Below, piece by piece: positions 25,753-33,524 of a DNA stretch of 64,000 nucleotides (the first letter of the stretch is position 1; each line of letters starts with the position of its first letter). The stretch covers positions 1,007,326 to 1,071,325 of the forward strand of contig NZ_KB905141.1 in NCBI RefSeq assembly GCF_000378225.1. Direction: 5' to 3'. Made by a program: the position numbers and the translations under genes. Under the pieces are notes generated by a model. That model was not told the origin of the DNA. It ran no database searches and was given only the letters and a program-made list of their open reading frames with translations. This stretch comes from Methylophilus methylotrophus DSM 46235 = ATCC 53528 (GTDB lineage: Bacteria > Pseudomonadota > Gammaproteobacteria > Burkholderiales > Methylophilaceae).

Positions 25753-26082
25753 TCACTCTCGATCAATATGAATGATTCGCGGACCCTTGTGTTTATCGGG
25801 AGGAGCTGACGGACTTCTACTAATCTGACGATTCACAGTTGGATTATCGAGCAGTAAGCGACTATTTTGACGAAGCTCATCTATTTGGCTCAACATTTCA
25901 GCCCTGTAACTATTTAAAAAAATACTCACCGCAATATAGGTGATCAAAGAAATTAGTAACCACGCCACCATGATTGCGGCAAGCACTGAGTAGAATACTG
26001 AAAACGGTGTTAATTGTTTTGAGCTGTCCTCGAGTGAAAAGAAACGCTCTTGGTCTGGTGTTAATCCTCTGATGTTTTCCAT
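25753..26082 (-). CDS. Small single-pass membrane protein of island
   Basis: About 109 residues: a polar N-terminus, one or two close hydrophobic helices (VFYSVLAAIMVAWLLISLITYIAV region, about 30-55), a short coiled segment (AEMLSQIDELRQNSRLL) and a basic, proline-rich tail. No family recognised. The ATG at 26082 follows GGGGAGG at an ideal distance. In size and topology it resembles accessory membrane proteins of small phage-like elements, but nothing specific supports that. It lies 16 bases after the TumA-like gene and is probably cotranscribed with it. Confidence 0.6.
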   Translation of the reverse strand: MENIRGLTPDQERFFSLEDSSKQLTPFSVFYSVLAAIMVAWLLISLITYIAVSIFLNSYRAEMLSQIDELRQNSRLLLDNPTVNRQISRSPSAPPDKHKGPRIIHIDRE

Positions 26083-26098
26083 TGCCTCCCCTTTATTA

Positions 26099-26452
26099 TC
26101 ATGCTGCCAATATTTGAAACTCGGTTGCTTTAACAATCGGTTTTACTTGCCGATTTTCCCGCACCATTTCCACCAAACCATATTGCGACATGGTTTTTAA
26201 TGTCCGTGACAAATTGCTTTGCTTGCGGCCTGTGAGTTCTGCCAATCCAGAGATAGACTCAGGCTGTGACTTTTGAATGATTTTTAAAAGTGCCCTGTTT
26301 TCATCGCTCAACACTTCTGCCAATGATCGCATGGAGGTGAACCAGATTTTAGGGTCGCTGGGCTTGGGTTTGTATTCGCCGCGCGCAATCGCCAACATAC
26401 GCTCACGTATTTTGTCTTCAGGCATGATGCCAATATTGATGCGTTTCGTCAT
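26099..26452 (-). CDS. TumA-like HTH antitoxin (HVO_A0114 family)
   Basis: A 117-residue winged helix-turn-helix protein with the HVO_A0114-type core (ENRALLKIIQKSQPESISGLAELTGRKQSNLSRTLKTM). In TumE/TumA systems this type is the DNA-binding antitoxin that neutralises TumE and represses the operon. It starts within the stop of the toxin gene (ATGA overlap, 26449-26452), so the toxin comes first, the less common order that TumE/TumA loci are known for. The pair probably stabilises the island. Confidence 0.82.
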   Translation of the reverse strand: MTKRINIGIMPEDKIRERMLAIARGEYKPKPSDPKIWFTSMRSLAEVLSDENRALLKIIQKSQPESISGLAELTGRKQSNLSRTLKTMSQYGLVEMVRENRQVKPIVKATEFQILAA

Positions 26453-26811
26453 TTCGTTATCTCCATCAGCACTTTATCGACTTCATTAAAAAAGTCAGAA
26501 AGCAATTGTGCAGCATCTTTAAATTCATAAGGCACACCCTGATCGCTTGCATGTCGGTGTTTGTGGTCATAAGTTACTCGTTGACCAGCGTATTTGAATT
26601 TTTTAGGCAGTTTCACGGCGTGGCTGTTGTCATAGCCCATGATGCGTTTGCCGTACTTATCATGCAGTGTCAGCGAGTAACGTACGCCATGCGGTACTTC
26701 ATCACTCGCCTTCACCTGCCACGCTTCAAACTTCATCCAGTAGCCATCGTCACGGTGAATGATTTGCCCGTTTAAATCCAATAGCGTATTGAGTGTGTAA
26801 TCTGGCTCCAT
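26449..26811 (-). CDS. TumE-like toxin (DUF6516)
   Basis: A 120-residue protein of the DUF6516/TumE group. It shows the usual core of a short beta-rich domain (HRDDGYWMKFEAWQVK, then RYSLTLHDKYGKRIMGYDNSH) followed by the histidine-rich VTYDHKHRHA. TumE is regarded as a nuclease-type toxin that blocks growth unless bound by TumA. The first gene of the pair; the antitoxin follows with a four-base overlap. It lies between the integrase and the unknown genes. Confidence 0.82.
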   Translation of the reverse strand: MEPDYTLNTLLDLNGQIIHRDDGYWMKFEAWQVKASDEVPHGVRYSLTLHDKYGKRIMGYDNSHAVKLPKKFKYAGQRVTYDHKHRHASDQGVPYEFKDAAQLLSDFFNEVDKVLMEITK

Positions 26812-26861
26812 TTATATATCATCCGATGATAATTGTAAACAGTAAAAGCATTTTTTAGTTT

Positions 26862-28094
26862 CTATGCAATACGCTGTAATGGCGTGACAGATGCAGACTG
26901 TTTTTGCCCGACCTGTATCAAAATAAAGTCAGTAATTTTTTGCATTGGGGTTCGCAGCCGCTCAACATCAGTGATGATATAACCCGCCGTAACGTCATTG
27001 GTCATCTTATGATTGAGTAGTCGTTTTAAGGCATAGGCTGAAATATCCAGACTTTCGGCAATGGTGATAAAAGTACGCCGCAGATCATGCAAACTAAAGC
27101 TGACGCCACTTTCTTGCACAACACGCTGAATCTGCTTTTTCGGCTCGTTAAGCATGCCAGTGCCAAACTCGTTTGGAAATACATACTGATTGACGGCGTT
27201 GGCTTTTCTAACTGCCAGCATGTCATACAAAAAGTCAGTCAGTGGCAAAGTGTGGTCGGTGTGGTTCTTGGTCTCAATCACGGTAAAGGTGCGGTCTTTA
27301 AAATCCACGCGGTTCCAGGTGAGTGCAGTTGCTTCACGTCGTCTTAATCCAGTGAACAGGACAAACAGCAAATAATCGCGGATAGTTTCACGGTTAGGCG
27401 CAATCAGGTCATTAGACAGATTCATGACCGCCTCATACCAAGGCGCGAGATTGTAGGGCTTGATATAGGTCACGCGCCGATTGACCCGATACCACATGCG
27501 CAACTGTGAAATGCGATTGACGGGATTGGTTTTAAAAATGCTGTCGCCGTTGCTGTCTTCATACTTAATCATGGCGTAGTTATAGACCGCCCGAAAATTG
27601 CGCATGACTTTATTGGCTTGTGCTGGGGAGTTTTCGCCAATCTTACGAAAACGCATTTCGACCATATCTTTTGAAATATCGCGCAGCGTTTTATTCAGCC
27701 AATCGCCCAGATAGGTTTTAAAGGTATTGCGATAATCTTGAATCGTGCTGGTTTTTAAATTGACGCGACTGGAGATATATTCATTGAGGACTTCTTGCAC
27801 GGTGACCTTAATCGCTTTACGTGCCCGCTCAACATCAAAGGGGTTTTTGCCTGTAGAAATTTCAGTGAGAATTTTGCGGGCTTCGTTTCTGGCCTCGTCT
27901 ATGGTCATGACGTTATGGCGAGCGATACTTTTGCGGACTGTTTTGCCATCCAGTTTGGCTTCGGCAAAATAGACTTTTGCGGTACGACCGACCCGCAGGC
28001 CAAATCCTTTTAATTCGGAATCTCGATAAAAAATCTGGCCAGATTGTTCAAAGCCAATTTTTTCGACAAATGCCTTGGTGAGTTTTTGTTGCAT
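26862..28094 (-). CDS. Tyrosine integrase with DUF4102 arm-binding domain
   Basis: A 410-residue phage-type integrase. The N-terminal DUF4102 arm-binding domain (about 1-90: DSELKGFGLRV, DEARNEARKIL) is followed by a SAM-like core-binding domain and the catalytic domain, whose residues can be seen as R in FTGLRRREATAL, K in ETKNHTDHTLPL, HDLRR, H in LLNHKM and the nucleophile Y in VTAGYI. It should recombine the tRNA-Met repeats. Its 5' end faces the right attachment repeat, 188 bases away, with one of the paired arm-site candidates between them. Confidence 0.95.
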   Translation of the reverse strand: MQQKLTKAFVEKIGFEQSGQIFYRDSELKGFGLRVGRTAKVYFAEAKLDGKTVRKSIARHNVMTIDEARNEARKILTEISTGKNPFDVERARKAIKVTVQEVLNEYISSRVNLKTSTIQDYRNTFKTYLGDWLNKTLRDISKDMVEMRFRKIGENSPAQANKVMRNFRAVYNYAMIKYEDSNGDSIFKTNPVNRISQLRMWYRVNRRVTYIKPYNLAPWYEAVMNLSNDLIAPNRETIRDYLLFVLFTGLRRREATALTWNRVDFKDRTFTVIETKNHTDHTLPLTDFLYDMLAVRKANAVNQYVFPNEFGTGMLNEPKKQIQRVVQESGVSFSLHDLRRTFITIAESLDISAYALKRLLNHKMTNDVTAGYIITDVERLRTPMQKITDFILIQVGQKQSASVTPLQRIA

Positions 28095-28129
28095 GTTTTA
28101 CTCCGTTCTACTCAATTTTTCGTTAAAAA

Positions 28130-28148
28130 TTAGTAGCCACGTAGTAGC
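28130..28148 (+). promoter_or_regulatory. Right integrase arm-site candidate
   Basis: TTAGTAGCCACGTAGTAGC, second copy of the 19-bp element at 21774-21792, 36 bases upstream of the integrase start. Confidence 0.7.
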
Positions 28149-28281
28149 CAGAAATGCGAAAAATTGTATAAAACGCAGTATAAGCAGTTAAAACTTGAAG
28201 GCAATATTAATTATTTAAAATCAATAACTTATAAAACAATTTCAAGTTTTTTCCAAGAGAATAAAACTGGCCCGGGAGCCC

Positions 28282-28327
28282 TTCATAATCCTGGGGTCGA
28301 GGGTTCAAGTCCCTCTTTCACCACCAA
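28282..28327 (+). repeat. Right attachment repeat (3' tRNA-Met fragment)
   Basis: 46 bases identical to the tRNA-Met 3' end. The 5' half of the tRNA is absent, so this is not a second tRNA gene. Confidence 0.95.
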
Positions 28328-28331
28328 ATAC

Positions 28332-28364
28332 AAAAACGGCTTCCAGCAATGGGAGCCGTTTTTA
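28332..28364 (+). terminator. Terminator behind right attachment repeat
   Basis: Stem ACGGCTTCCA / TGGGAGCCGT (one mismatch/wobble), loop GCAA, then TTTTT. It resembles the terminator behind the intact tRNA-Met and was probably the original chromosomal one. Confidence 0.8.
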
Positions 28365-28478
28365 TTTATCGCAACCTTCTGCAAAGCACCCTATTTCAAG
28401 CGCATGCAAAGTTAAATGAATTTAAACCTGTGGGCATAGTCACATTGATACCAATCAATTAGACAATAAGGAAAACAC

Positions 28479-28913
28479 ATGCACGTAAGTTTTGAAGTCG
28501 CACAAGAAATCATTGACAAAGCCGTTGAGAAATCCAAACAAATTGGCGTCAAGATGTGTATCGCCGTATTGGATTCTGGTGGCAACTTGAAAAGCTTCAC
28601 TCGAATGGATGATGCTTGGGTTGGCAGTATCGACATTGCTATTAAAAAAGCAAAAACCGCTTGTTACTTCGCCATGCCCTCTGGCGAAATCGGCAAGCTT
28701 TCAGTACCAGGCTCGCCTTTATACGGCATCGAACACTCCAACGATGGCTTGATTACTTTCCCAGGTGGGTTACCTATTGTGGATGAAGAAGGTATGTTGA
28801 TCGGTGCAATCGGGGTAAGTGGAGACACGGTTGAGAACGATCACTTAGTTGCTCAGGCTGGAGTGAATGTCGCTGGTGTTTGTGATGTACCTAAGCATCC
28901 TTGGCGGACTTAG
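28479..28913 (+). CDS. HbpS/GlcG-family heme-binding-like protein
   Basis: A 144-residue single-domain protein of the GlcG/HbpS family (DUF336), first chromosomal gene right of the island. Recognisable parts are [35 protein letters not shown] and the glycine-rich [21 protein letters not shown]. Members bind heme or act as accessory proteins to redox enzymes; some are secreted, but no signal peptide is present here. AAGGAAAACAC precedes the ATG. The exact role is not known. Confidence 0.85.
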   Translation: MHVSFEVAQEIIDKAVEKSKQIGVKMCIAVLDSGGNLKSFTRMDDAWVGSIDIAIKKAKTACYFAMPSGEIGKLSVPGSPLYGIEHSNDGLITFPGGLPIVDEEGMLIGAIGVSGDTVENDHLVAQAGVNVAGVCDVPKHPWRT

Positions 28914-29010
28914 TTAACATGATAACTACAGCTTCCTGAGCGAGTAAGAACATAGGTCTCATAATAAGTTGGTGCTGTGTTCGACCACAGAATTTACACC
29001 TATAAAAACA

Positions 29011-29040
29011 AAGGGTTACGAAAATAGCAACCCTTTTTTA
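29011..29040 (+). terminator. Terminator downstream of HbpS/GlcG gene
   Basis: Stem AAAGGGTT / AACCCTTT with a long loop and seven-base T-run. Confidence 0.75.
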
Positions 29041-29159
29041 TTTTCTAGTAGCCGAAATTTTGGATTATTGAAGGTTTATAAACTGCTAAATCAAATGGTA
29101 TATGCTTAGGTATGTTGTAGTCATGAAGAGTGCTATTTAATTTTAGCACTCGTGCAAAG

Positions 29160-29420
29160 GCAATGTTTAATCTGCGTCTGGCCACCATCCACAAAAACTC
29201 AATCCCATTAATGAAGGTGGCCTCTGGTGATGCAAGAAACGCCACGGCCTTCGCGACTTCATCAGGGTTACTTACCCTGCCAATAGGCACTTGAGAGCCT
29301 AATAATCCAGCAAGCCTTGCTGCTGGGCAGAATTTTCACCTGCCAGCTCGACCAAGCCTGGGGTTTTGATCGGGCCGGGGCGGATGATTAGGGCCTTAGT
29401 AACATTAAACCGACCCTTAC
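29160..29420 (-). pseudogene. Short-chain dehydrogenase remnant with two frameshifts
   Basis: Read leftward, the DNA still encodes the C-terminal third of a classical [19 protein letters not shown], then GLLDY, a stop, then in another frame [32 protein letters not shown], then in a third frame VDGGQT. Restoring one T after GATTAT and one T in the TTTTT run near 29197 would give a continuous [14 protein letters not shown]...[13 protein letters not shown] ending. The N-terminal Rossmann part is missing. It is a decayed gene, not an expressed protein. Confidence 0.75.
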
Positions 29421-29504
29421 TTTTTAAGCCAGCCTAACCTCTGCTGCCTTCTAAAGATGCAGATACCAAGCATCTGTGCTGCTGCAGATTTTTCACATTC
29501 ACAT

Positions 29505-29535
29505 AAAAAAGGCCGATGCCAGTAAGCATCGGCCT
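29505..29535 (-). terminator. Terminator of PEP-CTERM gene
   Basis: Perfect 10-bp stem AGGCCGATGC / GCATCGGCCT with loop CAGTAA, followed on the minus strand by six T. Confidence 0.88.
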
Positions 29536-29562
29536 GTTAAGGCTTAGTGATTTAGCTGTGTA

Positions 29563-30453
29563 TTATGCGCGTTGACGAGCGCGACGTGTGGCCACGCCAG
29601 CCATCAGACCCAGACCTGCCAGCAGGAATGCAAAGTTTGTCGGTTCAGGCACAGCGGCGGCTACGCCGGTCAAACCATTGAAAGTGCCGTTTAAAGTGGT
29701 GATGTATGTCGCAGCGCCAGTCATCAGGTTAATCGAAAACAACTGGGAATCCAGGGTACCATTATCCAGGTTAAACAAGGCATAGGCCTTACCGTTGCCA
29801 AGAATGTCAAAGCCGTTCGCAGACAACACATCTACGCCCAAAGTGCCGACTGTCTGAATGCCACCCGCACCGGCTGGATTATTAAAACCACTCGCGAGAA
29901 AGTTTAACGAGTCTGTGGTCGAATTCACGTAATACAGCCCAGTGCTGGCAGGGTTAACGCCAGGATTTGAATTAGTGTAAGCAACGGCGGTATAACCACT
30001 GCCAATGTTTGCACCGGCGGTATTGCCTACTACGCCAGTATTGGCATTGACCGCATAGTTGTTGCCTGTGCCAGTGACTACACGTAGCGAAGGATTACCA
30101 GCAAAATCTGCAACCGGGTTAAAGTCGATACCGATAGATTGCCCGGCCAGGGAAGCTTCTGTGAGGTTGCTCTTGAAGGTTGCTGTACCAGTGGTTGTGT
30201 TGAGGGTATACAACCTGTTCTGGTTGGTGAGCCCGTAAACCAAGCCATCTGTTGGTCTGAGGTCAACGCCCAGCAATCTTTCATTCGCTGCCAACCCTGA
30301 AATATTGATGTAGGAAACTGCACCTAAATTCAAGGTATCAATCACAGCAATACTGCTGCTATTCACGCCATACAATGTATTCGCATTTACCTGGGAAGCC
30401 GCCACTAGCAAACACGTGCCCAATATTGCCTTATAAATTACACTTTTCTTCAT
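29563..30453 (-). CDS. PEP-CTERM exported protein, DUF4394-like
   Basis: A 296-residue exported protein. Signal peptide about 1-24 (cleavage after VNA). The body (about 25-265) looks like the DUF4394 beta-propeller-like family (LYGVNSSSIAVIDTL, DLRPTDGLVYGLTNQNRLYTLNTTTG). The C-terminus has the complete PEP-CTERM sorting signal: VPEP, a hydrophobic helix (FAFLLAGLGLMAGVA) and a basic end RRARQRA. In bacteria with exosortase and exopolysaccharide this signal directs proteins to cleavage and extracellular matrix attachment. No exosortase gene is in the window. Confidence 0.9.
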   Translation of the reverse strand: MKKSVIYKAILGTCLLVAASQVNANTLYGVNSSSIAVIDTLNLGAVSYINISGLAANERLLGVDLRPTDGLVYGLTNQNRLYTLNTTTGTATFKSNLTEASLAGQSIGIDFNPVADFAGNPSLRVVTGTGNNYAVNANTGVVGNTAGANIGSGYTAVAYTNSNPGVNPASTGLYYVNSTTDSLNFLASGFNNPAGAGGIQTVGTLGVDVLSANGFDILGNGKAYALFNLDNGTLDSQLFSINLMTGAATYITTLNGTFNGLTGVAAAVPEPTNFAFLLAGLGLMAGVATRRARQRA

Positions 30454-30880
30454 ACTAACCTCTCAAAATATATTTTCAGTTATTAAAATGACTTACAAAA
30501 CCGTGTGACCTAAACCAGGACTAGCTTCATCCGAACCCACCAAGCTAAGACACACACCACTTACGCTCCCAACAATCACTATAAAAAACCGTTTTTATAT
30601 CAATTGATGAACGGCTTAGAGCAACCACCTTCAATAAATATTTCCATGTAACAAATTATCGCATTAACAATTTGGCAGTAATCGTGCGCTTAAATGCGCT
30701 AATTCACTCAATGCTTACTTCGAAAGTGAAAAACTTTTATCGTACCTGATATACGCAATGCATCTGAAAATGGATGCACTCAGCACTACATTATTTAGCC
30801 TAGTGTTGATTAATCATTAGAAAATGAGATCGAAGAGATGACCTCGCGAACCGGTGAGCGAGATTGTTGATTTTGAGAGA
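30454..30880. other. 427-base intergenic region upstream of PEP-CTERM gene
   Basis: AT-rich, no supported coding frame. It should carry the leftward PEP-CTERM promoter and the 3' end of the hydrolase operon. I could not assign a promoter, RNA or repeat with confidence. Confidence 0.5.
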
Positions 30881-32008
30881 TTACTGATAAAGCGAGGCAG
30901 GATGAAAATACATTAGTGGATCGACCACAGCGTCTAATTGCGCATGGTCGGAGGCATCAAAAAAATTGAAGATGCGCTCTGCAAGCCATGGCGATTCTTT
31001 ATCGCCACGCCCGTAAAAGCCTGCATGCCCACCCTCAGCTTGATAATCCAGGTGAACCGTGCTTGATACCTCTGCTTCTGAGGGTAAGCTTTCAAAGGGG
31101 ACAAAAGGATCATTTTTGGCATTTAAAATGAGCGTCTGCGTTTGTATGGCATGCAACCAGGGCTTGGAGGCATTCACGTCATAGTATTCGTCGGCACTCT
31201 TTGTACCAAACAACACTGAGGTCACCGCGTTATCCATGCCTTGAACGGTACTCACTGCCTGTATACGTCTGGCATCCAAATAGTCCGGAAAGCGCTCGGC
31301 CATTTGCAACGCTTTTGGCTTCATCGTCGCGACAAAGTGTTTGCTGTATAACAAATAATTAACGCCTTTATCAAGGCTGTGAGCTGTTTGTTTCAAATCG
31401 ATAGGCGCTGAAATGGCAGCTGCCGCTTTGACTAATTGGCTCGCCTCATTCGGATATTGACCCAGCCACTTTAAGAGCGCATTGCCTCCCAGTGACACGC
31501 CTGCCGCATAAAGAGTCTTTTCGGGGAGTTTTTGATGAATGATTGAAATGAAGGTATTGATCTCTTCAGCATCCCCGGCATAGTACACGCGGGGCAGCCG
31601 ATTGGGCTCGCCAGAGCAACCGCGAAAATGTACAACCAGGCCAATCCATCCGCGTTGTTTGGCAGAGGACATGATCACCCGCGCATAATGACTTTGCGAG
31701 CTCCCTTCCAGGCCATGAAATAACACCAATACTGGTTTATTCTGCGTGTGATCCAACTGCTCGGGCGGTTCGGTCCAATCAACATCCACAAAGTCTCCAT
31801 CCGGCAATTCCCAGCGCTCCCTGACATACGTCTGCTTTGCAACCTGCGGGAACAGTGAGGGAACGATGGTTTGCAGATGCCCTCCGACTTGCCATATCGG
31901 CGCCTTAAATTCATTGGCTGCCAAGCAGGTTGAAGCAGAAAATATACATGCTGCCATGGTCAGGATTAAATAAATTACCCTCATTAGTTTAACTGGCTGG
32001 CGCATCAA
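30881..32008 (-). CDS. YheT-type alpha/beta hydrolase with signal peptide
   Basis: A 375-residue hydrolase of the YheT (COG0429) family. The nucleophile elbow is GVSLGGN, the oxyanion region is LFHGLEGSS, the acid lies in LNAKNDPFVP and the histidine in EGGHAGFYG. Unlike ordinary YheT proteins, which are cytoplasmic, it begins with a signal peptide (VIYLILTMAACIFSASTCLAA). It is the last gene of a sigma-antisigma-hydrolase operon (4-base ATGA overlap with the ChrR-like gene), so it is probably an effector of that envelope response. Substrate unknown, possibly a lipid or polymer ester. Confidence 0.85.
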   Translation of the reverse strand: MMRQPVKLMRVIYLILTMAACIFSASTCLAANEFKAPIWQVGGHLQTIVPSLFPQVAKQTYVRERWELPDGDFVDVDWTEPPEQLDHTQNKPVLVLFHGLEGSSQSHYARVIMSSAKQRGWIGLVVHFRGCSGEPNRLPRVYYAGDAEEINTFISIIHQKLPEKTLYAAGVSLGGNALLKWLGQYPNEASQLVKAAAAISAPIDLKQTAHSLDKGVNYLLYSKHFVATMKPKALQMAERFPDYLDARRIQAVSTVQGMDNAVTSVLFGTKSADEYYDVNASKPWLHAIQTQTLILNAKNDPFVPFESLPSEAEVSSTVHLDYQAEGGHAGFYGRGDKESPWLAERIFNFFDASDHAQLDAVVDPLMYFHPASLYQ

Positions 32009-32454
32009 TAAGTCTTGATAAGCAATGTGCAGCCGTTTTCAGTGCGGATTTCTTTGTGATAGGTCCCAGCTCCCGCAAAATGATAATCACCGTTTTTACA
32101 ATGAATCCCGTCCAGCCATACCTCGCCATCAATCACAAACGTTTCTTCATTTTTTTGATGATCGTGATAAGGAATACTCGTATTTTGTTCGAGTTTGAGC
32201 AGAAATGACTTGGCCTCGTCATCGCTTTTCAATACTTTGATTTGAATGCCATGCTTGATAGATTTCCACTGACCCTGCTCTGAAAATACAAAAAATTGTG
32301 CGTTACGGCTATGTGAAACCCGTTGCATCAATTTCTTTTTGATATGGTTTTTCGTCTCGTGCTTAGGTGCCAAATCTGGCGTCGCCTCAAACAGCTCAAG
32401 AAATAAATCAAAATCCAATGATTCAGGTTTATTGGTTGTCATCTCTTTATTCAA
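32005..32454 (-). CDS. ChrR-like cupin, putative anti-sigma factor
   Basis: A 149-residue protein whose C-terminal half is a ChrR-type cupin (IPYHDHQKNEETFVIDGEVW, then GDYHFAGAGTYHKEI), with histidines and Glu positioned to bind a metal. ChrR proteins bind Zn and hold an ECF sigma factor until singlet oxygen or another stress releases it. The gene follows an ECF sigma gene directly. I favour the TTG start at 32454, which overlaps the sigma stop by four bases and has AAAGGTGA upstream; an ATG four codons later is the alternative. The N-terminal anti-sigma part is shorter and more divergent than in canonical ChrR. Confidence 0.78.
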   Translation of the reverse strand: MNKEMTTNKPESLDFDLFLELFEATPDLAPKHETKNHIKKKLMQRVSHSRNAQFFVFSEQGQWKSIKHGIQIKVLKSDDEAKSFLLKLEQNTSIPYHDHQKNEETFVIDGEVWLDGIHCKNGDYHFAGAGTYHKEIRTENGCTLLIKTY

Positions 32455-32999
32455 AACTGTTCACCTTTGAGTTTCTCTCTTAATGATTTTTGTGCTCGGT
32501 TAATGGTTGATTTCACGGATCCGAGCGGCATATTCATCACCTGAGATATTTCTTGATGTGATAATCCATAATAAAAAACATGATGCAACAACTGCCTTTG
32601 CAAGGGTTTAATTTCTGACAAAGCTTTCACGACTGCCAGCGACGCCTGTTTACCCTGTAGCCTATCGTCTGCTGACAAGTCTGTTGACTCTATTTCCCAA
32701 TCGAAATTAACGACCATTTCAGGCACTGCATTACGCTTTCTTACCGCATCAATTGCACGAGAACGGCAAATGATTAACATCCAGTTATACAGTGGGCATT
32801 TGTTGAAATCGTAGCGATAAATTTCCTGCCATACCTGGTAATAAGTATCTTCAACCACTTCTTCAGAAGTACTCGGATCTTTGGTAATTTTCAAAGCCAA
32901 ACTATAGATTTTGCTAAAAGTAGCTTCATACAACTCGTTAAAAGCATCCTCATCCCTATCTATTATTCGAGCTATCAAATCCTCGATGTCATCTCTCAC
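32451..32999 (-). CDS. ECF RNA polymerase sigma factor
   Basis: A 182-residue ECF sigma factor with region 2 (DAFNELYEATFSKIYSLAL...YNWMLIICRSRAIDAVRKR) and region 4 (LSHQEISQVMNMPLGSVKSTINRAQKSLREKL). With the ChrR-like protein encoded immediately downstream it resembles group ECF11/RpoE of the singlet-oxygen response. It leads an operon of sigma factor, cupin anti-sigma and a secreted hydrolase, and probably controls its own promoter in the 194 bases upstream. Confidence 0.9.
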   Translation of the reverse strand: MRDDIEDLIARIIDRDEDAFNELYEATFSKIYSLALKITKDPSTSEEVVEDTYYQVWQEIYRYDFNKCPLYNWMLIICRSRAIDAVRKRNAVPEMVVNFDWEIESTDLSADDRLQGKQASLAVVKALSEIKPLQRQLLHHVFYYGLSHQEISQVMNMPLGSVKSTINRAQKSLREKLKGEQF

Positions 33000-33193
33000 A
33001 ATTCATTCCAAATTTTCTTTTGATATTTTAATTGCACCCGATGTTAAGTACGACAAACTGCTTTAATTGGATGCAGTTTAGAGAAATAAAACGCATCCAT
33101 GCATGACGCAGACCGTGTCGAGTGAGTTAACGGCCATGAATCTATCAATCGAGGTGACGATCACGACTAAAATCAAAAGTGCTGCCGTGGGCG

Positions 33194-33502
33194 TTACGCG
33201 TCATCTTGTTTGGATTTAAAACGGCTGAACAAGCCACAACGTACTTTTTCTGTCTCTTCTGCGGTCATGGCGCCATCGCAGCAATGCTTGTGGTGGTGCC
33301 CGTGACGACCTCTAAACCCGCCAAAAAGTATCCTGCTGAGGATTAACAGCCCCACTGCCTGGCCGTAATTAATCGCATTAATACCATCGGCCAATGAAAC
33401 AGCCACATGATTCCACAACAGCATGACGACATAAGATAAAGCGGCGATTGCGACGACCACCAACGCTGCGATGGCAGCACATTTACTTCTACATCTTTTC
33501 AT
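33194..33502 (-). CDS. Small His/Cys-rich membrane protein
   Basis: A 102-residue protein with two hydrophobic segments (AIAALVVVAIAALSYVVMLLW and about 47-60) followed by a metal-ligand-rich stretch GRHGHHHKHCCDG and a polar end. No named family. GGAG precedes the ATG. It lies 22 bases after an ECF sigma gene and is probably cotranscribed; the position and the His/Cys cluster suggest a membrane anti-sigma or metal-sensing partner, but that is inference. Confidence 0.65.
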   Translation of the reverse strand: MKRCRSKCAAIAALVVVAIAALSYVVMLLWNHVAVSLADGINAINYGQAVGLLILSRILFGGFRGRHGHHHKHCCDGAMTAEETEKVRCGLFSRFKSKQDDA

Positions 33503-33524
33503 TTATTTCTCCAATTGATTGATT

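Larger units (their letters stand above)
21674..28327. mobile_element. 6.6-kb genomic island integrated in tRNA-Met
   Basis: Bounded by 46-bp direct repeats of the tRNA-Met 3' end. It contains an AT-rich DUF262-DUF1524 gene, a rolling-circle Rep, an AlpA-like HTH protein, two unknown genes, a TumE/TumA toxin-antitoxin pair and a tyrosine integrase. All except the cargo nuclease run leftward. The mix of integrase plus HUH Rep suggests an integrative element able to replicate after excision, or a phage/plasmid satellite. No capsid, relaxase or conjugation genes are present. Confidence 0.92.

Noticed and set aside
28282-28327. Second tRNA-Met gene
   Set aside because: Only the 3' half from the anticodon loop is present; it is the integration repeat.
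28164-28415. 83-codon frame across the right attachment repeat
   Set aside because: It translates the tRNA fragment and its terminator; no protein-like features.
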